Assembly: GCA_022828595.1 (NCBI GenBank)
Contig: JAKGHH010000003.1
Span: forward strand, 99,471,583-99,535,582
Origin: Nelumbo lutea
Lineage: Eukaryota > Streptophyta > Magnoliopsida > Proteales > Nelumbonaceae
Length of the DNA: 64,000 nt
Direction of reading: 5' to 3'
Shown: positions 33,001 to 44,004 of the stretch, one piece after another
Layout of the letters: each line of letters begins with the position of its first letter
How positions within the stretch are numbered: the first letter of the stretch is position 1
Position numbers and translations under genes: made by a program
Notes under the pieces: generated by a model
The model's database searches: none
Seen by the model: the letters and a program-made list of their open reading frames with translations, nothing else
What the model was told of the DNA's origin: nothing

Positions 33001-34918
33001 GCCAATCAGATTGCTACACCTTAAACCCTTTTGGTGCTGCCACTGGAAAAGTTGGATTAAGTTTGAGCTTCAGTTGCTTTCAACTTGCATGGTTAGACAG
33101 TCAGATCATTTAGCGAAGAAGTCTAAGCCTGAGAATCTTCCAGTGGGAACTTTATTTGGAGGAGGAAACTCAAGTCTCTCTCCCTACCCTTCATTCGGGA
33201 ATAAATTTAGCTTTAAAAAGACTTTGATGCGTGCTCAATATAAATTCTCTTTATGGGAATGTTTTAATTTTTAAATTAAAGCAAATGAAAGTAAATAGTT
33301 ATTATGGAGCAAAATTGTAATACAAGGTTGGTTATAGACCGACATGAACTGCAGCTGTTAACACATGGCCAGTGGGTCCCCTACCTAAAGTATAGAGTCT
33401 GGGTTTGCCACATGATTCTGCTTGTGGCAGAAATATGTGGGATTGTTAAGGGAGTTGCCTTACTTGACCCACAGAGTTATTTTTTCAAGATAGTTGAAGC
33501 AAAGTAGGACCAACTGAGAGAATTTGTCAAGATGTATGTTCTTTTGTCTTTGTTTGAGTTTTAGTCTTCAAAGAGTTTAAAGACATGTAAAGATCTGATA
33601 TTATAGGACTGTGGGAGGAGATTGTGAGACATTAAATGCATTTTTTTGTGTGATATATTTAGAGGGGATTGGTGGTTTTTCATTTTATGTTTGTATCAAA
33701 TGTAAAACTCTGGTGTGAGAAGTGCACATGTAGGAAGCCTACAAGGTGGATCTCTTCAGCCATTTTGATCATCATCATTAAGTCTTGTCCCAACTGCTAT
33801 GCCATCTTGATCCAATTAGGAATATACATGGATCTATATTGTGTTTTCTTTTCTTTTTTTTGTGTGTGTGTTGGGGGGGGGTGGCCTATGGGACTAATTC
33901 TTCTAAAGGCTGAAGTGTTTTTTTCCCTGTTTTATCATTATGTATTTATGTTTAACAACTTAGCAAATGTTGGCATAAAACTGCTTAAGAGCTTAGGGGT
34001 AGTACATCAACTCTTTCATGTGATCAAGCTTTAAAGTTGCATTTCTGTTTTTTGTTTCTTATCTTCCTTTTTGCTTCTCACAACATAAAACCAACAACCC
34101 AATGATATCCATGTCAAAGCCTGAATTTAAAACAAATCAACAGTTATGTTGGTTCAAACATTTGCTCCATTATGTTCTTTTGAAATTTAAGTTAAAACTT
34201 TTTATTTTAATTGATTAGTGGTGTTTGCCTTAATTCTACTCATTATAAATTGAGGATTCAGTTCTCTAGCTGTCCAACTGCAATATTTTCTTTGTTTTCT
34301 TGTTTTTAGCAATATCTCTTAGATTAAATGTAAGAGAAATAAGCTCTTGTCTTGTTATGTTCATTTGTGGGTTGCAATCATTAGCAGATCTTGTTCATTT
34401 TCACAGTGCAACTGTTCTTACATTTTCTTTTTTAATCATCTGTCATTAATTTCCCAGAATCAGGAGAGCAATATAAAGGGAAGGATTTTTTCTTTGTCAA
34501 TTTTTGTGCATGTGTTTCTTTTAATATCTAATAAAATGAGTGCTGATCAAGAAAAGTTATTTTAAATGAGTGATATAATGCTACCTTCTGTGCTTGGAAT
34601 CATCATGGACTAAACCATCTAGGTACAATGTTAAGTTTTAGTAAGTTGATCCCCTAGTCCAAGTGCATGGCCTTTCTCATTTTCTTTCATTTTTTTTTTT
34701 CAGTCTGGGCAGGCTTCCCTGAAAGAACTCGTGATGGAAACAAGTTTGTGGTGGCTGAGAAACCCGCGAAACAGGTTAGACGAAACTACTGTGCAGATAC
34801 AGCTGAGTCAGTTATTGAGGAGCGAAAAATTAGGAAAGAAAATGCTTCTCATACTTTCTTTGATATGAATGGAAGTGATGATTCCTCATCAATGCTGGAT
34901 ACATTGTTTGGTGGTTAG
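30095..34918 (+). CDS. SpoU-family tRNA/rRNA 2'-O-methyltransferase
   Basis: Exons 30095-30307, 30405-30506, 32373-32499 and 34704-34918 encode 218 residues. SpoU enzymes use S-adenosylmethionine to methylate ribose 2'-OH groups in tRNA or rRNA and have a knotted SPOUT fold. Motif 1 is NIAKRHNVGTLARSATAFG (13-31), motif 2 is LLGNEGTGLS (101-110), and motif 3 is IPQYGSGTASLNVTIAAS (about 124-141). The Arg in motif 1 and the Asn in motif 3 are present. The length suits the short plant members. The first ATG in frame is 30095; an upstream extension would need GTG. Intron 1's donor AAG|GTCCGG is weak; GTACGT five bases on is stronger but breaks the frame at the simplest acceptor. Intron 2 holds a LINE. 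The target RNA is unknown. Confidence 0.9.
31036..32229 (+). mobile_element. 5'-truncated LINE in intron 2 of the SpoU-family gene
   Basis: Perfect 10-base target duplications ATTTCCTTAT flank the insertion (31026-31035 and 32230-32239). An A-rich tail lies at 32211-32227. The coding remnant gives VGNGRRIRF, LDPWTGENSL, then (after a MITE) KELFPTLFSLAEDKEALVAD and the zinc-binding end FSVKSFYSAIRG, SKVKFFVWVAALEKCLTKE, LRCNFCFVD, NHLFLHCNF. A Trp codon is now TGA and there are frameshifts. It lies in the same orientation as the host gene and inside its intron, so splicing must remove it. Confidence 0.92.
31205..31331. mobile_element. Tourist-like MITE inside the intronic LINE
   Basis: It starts GTCTGTGTTTGGTTCGAAGG and ends, reversed, GGCTATGTTTGGTTTGAAGG. 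TTA flanks both sides (31202-31204 and 31332-31334). Removing the 127 bases plus one TTA restores the LINE reading ...NSL-KELFPTLF..., confirming the exact insertion site. Confidence 0.92.
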
Positions 34919-36886
34919 ATATAGAATTAGAAGGGCACAAGTGACATTTTTCTGACTTTTCTCAAAATTTGAAGGAGGCCTTTGACATATGACATTATCA
35001 AGCATTGGGGTTCCATATTTAATTTCCTATCAAAGAGGGATATGACTGCCTATGAGCCAGCAGTGATGCTGGAAAAAAGGGTGTTGTTTTCAATCCATGG
35101 GCTGAGAGAATCACCTTGGTTACCATGTGGAATCCTGGACCTTAAAGGTTTCATCATGGTGATTGTTGTGATCACAACCGTCTGTATGAAATTTTCTGTT
35201 CCATATAAAAATTATGACGTGGAGGTTTGATCAGACCATATTTCATGTTAAAAACAAAAAACCGGTGTCACTGGCAAGGTCTGACTTAGTAGCCAGTGGC
35301 TGGAAACAGCATACTTGATTTCCAATTCCACAATGTCAAATTTATTAGGTTGTGACTTCTGTTTTTTGGTAATCAAGTCATGACTTGATACAATAGCAAT
35401 TCTGTTTTTATTCTGTAACTTTACTGTTATAGACTATTAATATGTGATAATTATGCAGGTGATCAATGGCTGTCATATCTTTCAAAAAAAGGCTGTTATA
35501 GAGTATAGACCATTGATTCTATCATTTATGGTGCCTGCTGTGTTCTGTTATCAATGGTGAAGTTTGGTATCATTGCTATTTCTACCTGAAAGGCTGAAAC
35601 GTTTTAACTAATTAGGTTCATCAATACAAATTGAAATTGGTGAGAGAGATGTGTGAAGTGTTGTTACATCACCTTTAGAATTAGTAGACTTCAGACTTTA
35701 GAATTAGTACCCTGACCGAGGCTGCTTCAGTTTTAATTGCTGAAACCATGCTCCTAATTAATCACTTCTGAAAATATATCATTGCAAGGTCAAGAAAAAA
35801 AATTGTAGAAACAACTATAGTAAACAATGGGTTGGATCTGGTCATGGTCAGGGTAGACTCTGAACTGATCCCACAAGGCCATGATCAATAAGACACCATA
35901 CAAAATAAACCTGACGGCCAATCCCAACTCAGACCCTTTCAGGATTAGTGTCTGTAACTCAGCTCCTAAGTAATAGGCCCAGAAATGACCTTAGCTATAA
36001 ATCGGGTATTCAGGTTCATCGAGTCAGACCAGATGGGGGCCAATTACGGATGACAGATGCTTATCTCGATGTGTTTGGTATATCTTCTGTTTATTAAATA
36101 AACGCTTATACTTGATTTGTCTTCAAAACCAAGAAAAGTAGATAAACCGTTTATTGACAATTACACGCCACATCAGCGGAACAATGAATAAACAGATGAC
36201 AGATGCTTATCTCGATGTGTTTGATATAACTTATGCTTATTAAATAAATGTTTGTACTTGATTTGCCTTCAAAGCTGAGAAAAGTACTTGATAAACTGTT
36301 TATTGACAATTAGGTGTCACATCAGCGGAATAATGAAAAAACACTCAATCGTTGGGAAACGTGTTAATGGTGTGTATATAAATCAAAACCCAATTTGTGA
36401 ATGTGTATGGATGAACATGATGAGAAAAGTGCTGATTTAGTGATAATATATCAATATTTTGATAAACACCTATTACGAAATGTCCACAAAATAAAACACA
36501 TGCTTTTTTAATTTGACATTGAACAATTCAATTCTCTTGCTCTATTTTCTTTCAAAAATCTTCAGTAATTTCATAGAGTAACAATTTTAGGCATCTTATG
36601 TGAAGTTATTGGAAGTGAATTGTGAAAAACATGTATAAAAAATTTTAAATGTGAATGTTTTTATCATGTGTTAATAGTTAATACACATTAAGGAACAAGG
36701 ACATATCTCCTTTTTCCCATTAAACATGTAGTGTTTATAAGGGCATTTTAGCCGTAAAAAAAAGATATAAGTCCCCATCTCTACCATAATTGATTAGGAC
36801 TCAAAAATACTAAAAATGTATATCGAAGGGCTGTGTCGGGTTAAACCAGACCATTGACAGCCCTATTTTTGAATTTTTGACATTAA
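34919..36886. other. Spacer with a 146-base tandem duplication
   Basis: There is no gene beyond the likely 3' UTR of the SpoU-family gene. TGACAGATGCTTATCTCGAT begins two diverged copies at 36051 and 36197 (spacing 146), each running through TTATTGACAATTA and CACATCAGCGGAA. A MITE-edge scrap lies near 36830-36865. Confidence 0.6.
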
Positions 36887-37178
36887 GGGTCCGTTTGGTT
36901 TGCATGAATAGGGGTTTGGAATTGGAATCGACCATCCTGATTCCAATTGTTTGATTGAGCAGAATCAAAATCACATTCTCATTCCTAGTGTAATGGCATT
37001 CTCCCATTGAGGAAATGGTCATTCTCTCCCCCTTCCTCGGGAATGAAATCCTATTTCAGCTGATTTCAATTCCCATTCCTATTCTTGTTTGCACCAAACA
37101 AATTATGGGAATAGACCATTCTAATTCAGATCCTGATAGATTTTGATTCCAATTCTGATTGCAAATCAAAAGGGACCC
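36887..37178. mobile_element. Tourist-like MITE
   Basis: It starts GGGTCCGTTTGGTTTGCA and ends, reversed, GGGTCCCTTTTGATTTGCA. TAA flanks both sides (36884-36886 and 37179-37181). The 292-base interior is rich in GGAATTGGAATC and its complement. Confidence 0.85.
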
Positions 37179-37276
37179 TAAGTAGTGTCTATACTATTTT
37201 ACCCTTTCATTTCAAACATCCATAACATTTTTCTATGGCCAAAGGGTGTTAAATTAAATTTTGCAATTTACCTAAA

Positions 37277-38110
37277 AGGAAAATTTCTGATCAGTCCCCA
37301 AATTTCAAAATGTGTTTATGCAGTATCCTGAAGTTTCAGAATGTGTCTAATAGGTCCCTGCCATTAACAATCTGTCAGTTAAATTTGGAAATGTCAAAAC
37401 TACCCATAAGGTATCATCTAATTTTCTTTATCTACCACTTACACATAAACCAATTTAAACAAAATTCCTTCCGTTTAAGTCTTGATTCTAGTAATCGATG
37501 CTGTCATTCCACCTTGATTGCAAGCAATCTTGCTTTCTGGCTTGTGGAGTGATAGATTACTAGTTAATGATGATGAATCTATGGTTAATAAAGTCAAACT
37601 CAAACACAAGTAAATTCTGAAATAAGCAAAGAAAAAACTAAATTATACCATTGTGATGCAACATTAACAATCAACAAAACCTTTCCCTTGTAAATGCTAA
37701 GATCAACATGATTTCCCCTTGCATCCTAGTTGAGATAGGAAGGTTGCAGCAATTATCCAAGATATACAGGAAATTTTCATGAAATACATAAAATTAAAAG
37801 AAATTAAAGAATATACATGACTGTAGCAATGGCTGTTTCAACCATCACCAGAAACTTGGTCAGTTCCCGACACCATTGTTGGTTTGTTCAAATCTATTCT
37901 TGCCATCATCATCAGTCCTTGACATTATCATAGCAATGGTGCAGATCTTCAGTCTCAAGGTAGAAGACAATGAACAGTGTTTTCTTTCAAGGGTAGTTTT
38001 GATATTTTAAAAGTTTTGAGAATTTGGGGGTACTTCAGAAATGTTATGAAGTTCAGGGATTGACTTTACACAACCCCTAAAGTTCAGGGTACTGATAAAG
38101 GAATTTTTCC
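37277..38110. mobile_element. Mutator-like non-autonomous element
   Basis: The left end AGGAAAATTTCTGATCAGTC pairs imperfectly with the reversed right end GGAAAAATTCCTTTATCAGT. Further in, TATCCTGAAGTTTCAG and its counterpart continue the match. Flanks TTACCTAAA (37268-37276) and TTAACTAAA (38111-38119) agree at 8 of 9 positions, the duplication size of Mutator-like elements. There is no transposase in the 834 bases. Confidence 0.65.
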
Positions 38111-38179
38111 TTAACTAAATACATGAATGGAAAATGAATATTATTTTGACAAGAATAACTTTGTCATAGATGTAAAAGT

Positions 38180-38568
38180 CAGTGTTTTCAACCATAGTTG
38201 ACCCGGATGGTTGGACCATTTGACTTAGGAACTATTCAGGTAATTGATTCTGTTTCACCGTTTACCCATTATTTGGCCAAAAACCGTTGACTTGGTCAAC
38301 AACCTATTGACCAGTGTGATCGAACCATCAACCCATTTAACCTAAACAATGGTTTTAGCCGTTCTTTATTTTAACTATATTTTTAATTTAGAATGGGCTG
38401 TCTATTCGAACCGCTGACCCGAAAACTGGTGGCCAAAATAATTGCGATGAGCTAAACAACGGTTTGGGTCGTTATTTATTTAATTTAGAATGAACCGTCC
38501 ATTCGAACCGTTGACGGGAAACTGGTGGCCAAAAGGGTTCCGGTTCCCGGTCGATTTTTAAAACATTG
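38180..38568. mobile_element. hAT-like MITE, CAGTGTTTT termini
   Basis: It starts CAGTGTTTTCAACC and ends, reversed, CAATGTTTTAAAAATC. Flanks GTAAAAGT (38172-38179) and GTAAGAGT (38569-38576) agree at 7 of 8 positions. The interior has repeated GAACCGTTGAC and its inverse. No coding sequence. Confidence 0.8.
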
Positions 38569-38576
38569 GTAAGAGT

Positions 38577-39063
38577 AAATAAGTCAATTAGAATTTACAT
38601 AAGTACACTGAAGGTGGGCCCACTATCACATTACCAAAGACTGGAGAGAACAGCAGGTTGTGGAGTGAGAACCAGAACCAGCGATGACGATGAGAGCTTG
38701 GACGGATCAGAAAATGTGAGCTGCGCCACTTGCTTGCATCTTCATGCAGTCCTTCGTTTTGATTCGATTCAAAAACGGAATGTAGACCAGGCCTCCCTTC
38801 CACGTAAACTCTCAACTTACTACAACAAAATACATTCCCTCTCCCCTCATTTTCTCTCACATAAATTCGTATGGATTGAACTGAAAGATCTGTTACTCTG
38901 TTAGTGTTAGTGAATCTTATTGTACATGTCATCATTGTTCTTTCTCTGGTTCCCAACTGGTTTTCTAGTCCATCAATATTGAGTTTTATCTTTTATCATA
39001 ATCATACCAAGGTAAATAGATAGAGACGAATTGGGTGGTTAATTTGTGAGTTGAGTACACAGG
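38577..39063. other. Spacer upstream of the TM9 pseudogene
   Basis: The overlapping short frames on both strands here look like chance. The stretch may be the former promoter or 5' UTR of the TM9 gene. Confidence 0.4.
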
Positions 39064-41019
39064 ATGGATCAGAGACATGTCCTTTGTCTGGGTTCACTGG
39101 TATTCTGCTGACTGCATTACCCATCGATTGCTTCCATCTCCCTGGTAGCCACCCACATCGGTATGCCGGTGGAGAATCTCTCTGGGTGAAGGTGAATTCT
39201 ATTACATCAATTGAGACAGAGATGCCTTTTGGTTACTACACCCTTCCCTTTTGCAGGCCAATGGGTAGCATCAAGAACAGCAGAGAAAATCTTGGTGAGA
39301 TTCTGATGGGCGACAGGATTGAAAGCTCTCCTTACCGGTTCAGGACCCATGTGAATGAGACGGATATCTTTCTCTGCTCCACGGGCCCATTAACAGCAGA
39401 ACAGGTGAAGTTGATGAAGCTTCGTATTGATCAACTGTACCAGGTGAATCTCATTCTTGATCATCTACCGGCTATACGATACACAGAAAAGAATGGGTTC
39501 AATCTCCGGTGGACTGGGTATCCAATTGGTCTCAATTTTCACAATGCCCATTATGTCTTCAACCATCTCAAGTTCAAGATTTTGGTGCACAGGTACAATG
39601 AATCTGCACTAACCCCTGGTGTGGTGGGGTCGACAGGAGATGCAATTGATCATATCCCTGGCTCAAAAAAGACTAAGAATAGTCCTCCTGAATATATGGT
39701 GGTCGGTTTTGAAGTTGTCCCCTGCAGCTACCAACACAATGTGGAGCACCCCAACAAGCTCAAGATGTATAACAGGTTCTCTTCAGCAATCATCTGTGAT
39801 CCCTTGTCTCTTGCCAAGACAGTGAAGGAAGGAGAGCCCATTGTGTTCTCTTATGAGGTTTCCTTTGAGGAGAGCAACATACAGTGGCTATCGAGATGGG
39901 AGGATCAATGATGCACCGTTCTCCACTCTGAATTCTCTGATGGTTGTGGCTTTACTTGCCGGGATCGTTCTAGTCATCTTCCTGAAGACAGTCCGCCGCG
40001 ATCTGTCACAGTATGAGGAGATTGATAGGGAAGCTCAGGCTGATATAAATGTGGAACTATCTGGTTGGAAACTTGTTGTTGGGGATGTCTTTCGTGCTTC
40101 TTCAAATGCTGATCTCTTGTGTGTATTTGGAGGAGATGGTGTTCAGATACTTGGAATGGGGGTTGTCACCATCCTCTTTGCTGCATTTGGTTTCATGTCG
40201 CCGGCATCCCATGGGACCCTTATCACTGGAATGCTGTCCTTCTACCTGTTTCTTGGGTTTGCGGCAGACTATGTCAGTGTTAGGATCTGGAGAGCTGTGA
40301 ATGGAGGCTACAAAGGATGGGTCTCAATCTCATGGCGTGTGGCCTGTTTCTTCCCAGGAATTTCATTCCTAATCCTTACTTCCCTGAATTTCCTCTTATG
40401 GGGAAGCCACAGCACTGGAGCAATCCCTGTTTATCACTTCATCATTCTGATCCTACTCTAGCTTTTTATCTCAGTCCCACTGATTTTGGTTGGTGGCTAC
40501 TTAGGGGTTAAAGCAAAGGCAATCGAATACCCTGTTCATGTTAATCACATTATGCGTGAGATTCCACCAAAGAGGTACCCTTCATGGCTGTTAGTCATTG
40601 GAGCAGGTACACTGCCTTTTGGGACCCTCTTCATCAAGTTCTACTTCATTATGTCCAGACTATGGCTAGGACAGGTCTACTATGTGTTCGGCTTCCTTCT
40701 TGTGGTGTTGATTCTTTTGGTAACAGTCTGTGCTGAGGTCTCTCTTGTCCTAGCTTATATGCTTCTTTGCATGGAAGATTGGAAATGGTGGTGGCAATCA
40801 TTCTTTTCCTCCGGCTCGGTTGCAATTTACATATTACTCTATTCCATCAACTACCTTATATTTGATCTCCATGGCCTAAGTGGGCTAGTTTCTGCTACTC
40901 TATATCTTGGTTATTCTCTTCTCATGGTTATTGTTATTATGCTTGCCAGTGGAACTGTGGGATTTCTTTCCTCCTTTTGGTTCATTTTCTATCTGTTCTC
41001 TTCTGTCAAGCTTGATTGA
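39064..41019 (+). pseudogene. TM9 superfamily (nonaspanin, EMP70) pseudogene
   Basis: TM9 proteins are nine-membrane-span proteins of Golgi and endosome. This copy shows FHLPGSHPHRY near the N-terminus, a luminal domain (MPFGYYTLPFCRP, FNLRWTGYPIG), then ILNSLMVVALLAG-like TM2, SGWKLVVGDVFRA, GVQILGMGVVTILFAA, LNFLLWGSHSTGAIP, AGTLPFGTLFIKFYFIMS, CMEDWKWWWQSF and the C-terminal KLD retention motif. Three lesions break it: the ATG at 39064 is out of frame with the body (shift in the signal peptide), a shift plus missing residues near 39895 gives a TGA at 39909, and a TAG at 40459 replaces an expected Trp. It is one uninterrupted exon. If the parent gene has introns, this is a retrocopy; I cannot tell. 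Confidence 0.92.
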
Positions 41020-44004
41020 ACTGAGATAACCGAGTAAACTGAAGCACACTTCCCTTTTACTTGCTGTAAAACTGCTGCTTTTCACTTTTTGCATTTAGAT
41101 GTAGAATGTCAAGAATAGTATTTTCTTCAGTTCCTTTTCCCTTCTATCCACTAGATGTCCTATTTTATTAATCAAAGAAGATTCTGATGGTGTACCATTC
41201 ACAATTATTAGTACACACCAACACAATGAATCACTTGTCTTGCCTTTGCCTCCAAGCACTGCAAGCAATAGATTTTACAGGTAAATTCCTTCTACAAAGA
41301 ATTCAACTGAAAAGAAACATTTTCTTTCAATGGAAAACAGATACCAAAACTAATACTTTTTAAGAAAGTAAAATAACTCGTTTGTCTGTACCAAATGCCT
41401 CTTGGGTCTTACATTGAAGTTGATATCCTCATACAAACTGACAACTTATCTTTATTTTCATATTTCCTTTGTTTGCAATAAACACTAGTATGCAAAACAT
41501 GATAACTGCTGTATTATTGCCGTTAGAAGTGCATTATAACTTGATCAAAACTTGATTTTCAGTTCTTACTTTGAAAGAGAACAGAAGAATTCTGCCTAGT
41601 ATGGTCATTTTTTGGGACGTGGGGTGCAAGACATTAATCACATTTTGTTAGTTTGCTTGTGTATTTGTGTGTGTGGGGGGGAGGAGGGGGAGGTCCATCT
41701 TCAGAATTCAGAGTTGACTCTAGTGAAGGTGAGGTGAAAGTGTTGTGGTATAAAGAGTGGGGAAGTGTTGTGACATTATAACATGATCACAATTTGATTT
41801 TCAGTACTTTGAAAGTAACAGAAGAATTCTGCCTAGTATGGTCTGTCATTTTTTGGGATGGAGGAGCAAGACATTACAGTTTGCTTGTTTGTGTCATTCT
41901 GTGTGTGGGGGGTAGGGGTGGGGGTCATCTTCAGAGTTCAGAGTTGTCTATAGTGAAGGTGAGGTGAAAATGCTGTTGCTTAAAGGATAGGAAAGTGGAT
42001 ATCGTTTCAGTTTATCTACTTGCAGATAGGCTTCTTAGAAGTTGGAACCCTCTGTAAGTTACAGTTAGGGAACTTGAAGCCATGATTGTAATTTAATATG
42101 ATTAGATGCTATTGCTAGCACCAGAACAATTAAACACGTTCCTCTACATTTATAAAAGATAATTGATCCTTCTAAAGTAGATGCTTTGAGAATTTGCTAA
42201 GTTCATGAGTTTGAAATAATAAAGCCAAATAATCTCTCAACTACCATGGACTGTGGTGGACCTAATAATCCTTCTGTGCTGGTATTTTGAACTTTGAATT
42301 CCGTTTGGCCATAAATATTTTAGATAGTTTACCAGAAAAGAACCTTTTAGATGGTTAATTGTTTAAATCGTGTTTTCCCCCTTGTCTCTCCAACAAAGAA
42401 GTATAAGAAGCTATATTCCCAAATGTGCTTGGACTCGGCAAACTATCCTATTCAGAGGGAATATTGACTTGAATTGTGGAAGCTTTATTTTTCCCCACCA
42501 TCAGTCATGTCCATCCCTTGATTCGTTTAGGTTGTTCAATCATTTTATCTTTTGGTGCTTGTACATTGATTAAGTCCAGATTGGCTAAGCATAGTCTGCA
42601 GAAAATGCAGAGGAAAATTTTGAGTGGTAGAGACAGAATAACATGCCAAAATTACCAGGTTTTCCAAAACTTCATCAATGTAAAGGTTGGGTGGATGCTT
42701 GAACATTTAATTTCCAATTTCAGATACATAGCAGAGACAGCTATACAGCTACCCATGTGGAGTAGTGTTCATTCATTACATACCTACTTCCCTTATCCCC
42801 ACCCAATAATGGAGATTCCTCTGAACCCCCACCATCCACAATTTGTGATTTGCAGGAAATCCATTCCTTCTGTTGACCCCAATTGTGAACTGTGTTTGTA
42901 TGTCAGTTTTATTGTCTACAAAGCTGACCATCTCAATGGCCCCAAAAAAGCCTTCAGTTCTAACTTTTTGTGGTAAAGCAAATTTGTCCAGCTCGACCCG
43001 CATCCAGTTGAAGCATAAAGAGATCAACACCCGACACAATTATACACAGCGAAGAAGACACTAAAGGCATAAAGTATTACAATATTCGTCAACCATCTTG
43101 ACGTTGCCCTGTTATACCTTTATCCTTCTGATATAAAACGTGATGAGAGTAGAATTGACAATCAAGACAACAGCCAAGGTGGGCTCTGAAGTCTCTCAAC
43201 TGCAATTCTAGCTCCAGCTATGCCCATGAAACGCGTTCAGAGAAATGATAAAATAACAAAGGGGAATCTTGTGAAGCCCAGTAAACCATCAATGCTTTGA
43301 CTTTAATCCATAAATTAACCAAGTCTAAAGATGGGTTTTCATTTTCCAACACCTTCCTGGTCCCTTCACTTTTCTTTTAACAAAAGTTGTTTTGGGGATT
43401 AGTTACGAAGTAAAAGGAGTGCTGGATACTCATAAAAATTTGAGCTTTAAGGTTTAGACTTGATGGCAAGTACAAGCTTTGAAGATTGGATTTCAGAGAG
43501 AGAAACTTTATGCTTTTTTAATGGCTACTTGGGCGGAGACCAGAGAGAGAGAAACCGAGAAAGATATAAAGAAATGCAGAAGCCAACTAATCTTTCTAGT
43601 GCGCTTTTGGGGTCCATCTTAAGTGCATTGGGAGCTGGATACGGCGTGTTTTGAGTGACGTGGCGTTCCAAGCAAGAATCCTGCTCCTAGTTGCATGGTG
43701 CCCTCGTCTCTGCAGACTCTGCCTGGAGCGGTTGGGACCTCCCTCCCTCAGACTCATCAGTCCAATCCCTTATCCCTCTCATGTTCCTGTGATTTTTTTT
43801 CTCTCTTCACAACCTACCACTCCATCTTTTTCCAACTAAAATCAGATGTAAATTCTAAATTCTCTTACTTTCAAGCTCATGCCAATCAAAGAGATTTGGG
43901 AGATAAACAGAGAATTGACGATAGCATTCCAACTACTTTTTCTTCTTCTCGCAATGCAATCAAGAGGGGCTCAAGAAATTTCCTGCAGCCCCAAGCTCTC
44001 TGCA
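41020..44004. other. Spacer with a tandem duplication of about 240 bases
   Basis: Two diverged copies run from 41531 and 41772, sharing ACAGAAGAATTCTGCCTAGT, CAAGACATTA, a (GT)n-G-run and GTGAAGGTGAGGTGAAA. No gene was recognised in 42000-43800; the longer frames lack known motifs. An in-frame ATG at 43879 precedes the DNase I-like gene start. Confidence 0.55.

Noticed and set aside
38566..38956. Overlapping frames on both strands before the TM9 pseudogene
   Set aside because: Both cannot be real, neither has a family motif, and their AT bias suggests chance.
42476..42976. A 166-residue frame
   Set aside because: Its apparent start is not an ATG, it has no known motif, and the composition looks like AT-rich spacer.
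43879..44004. N-terminal extension of the DNase I-like protein
   Set aside because: It is in frame but hydrophobic and unlike the basic start expected in relatives; the ATG at 44005 fits better.
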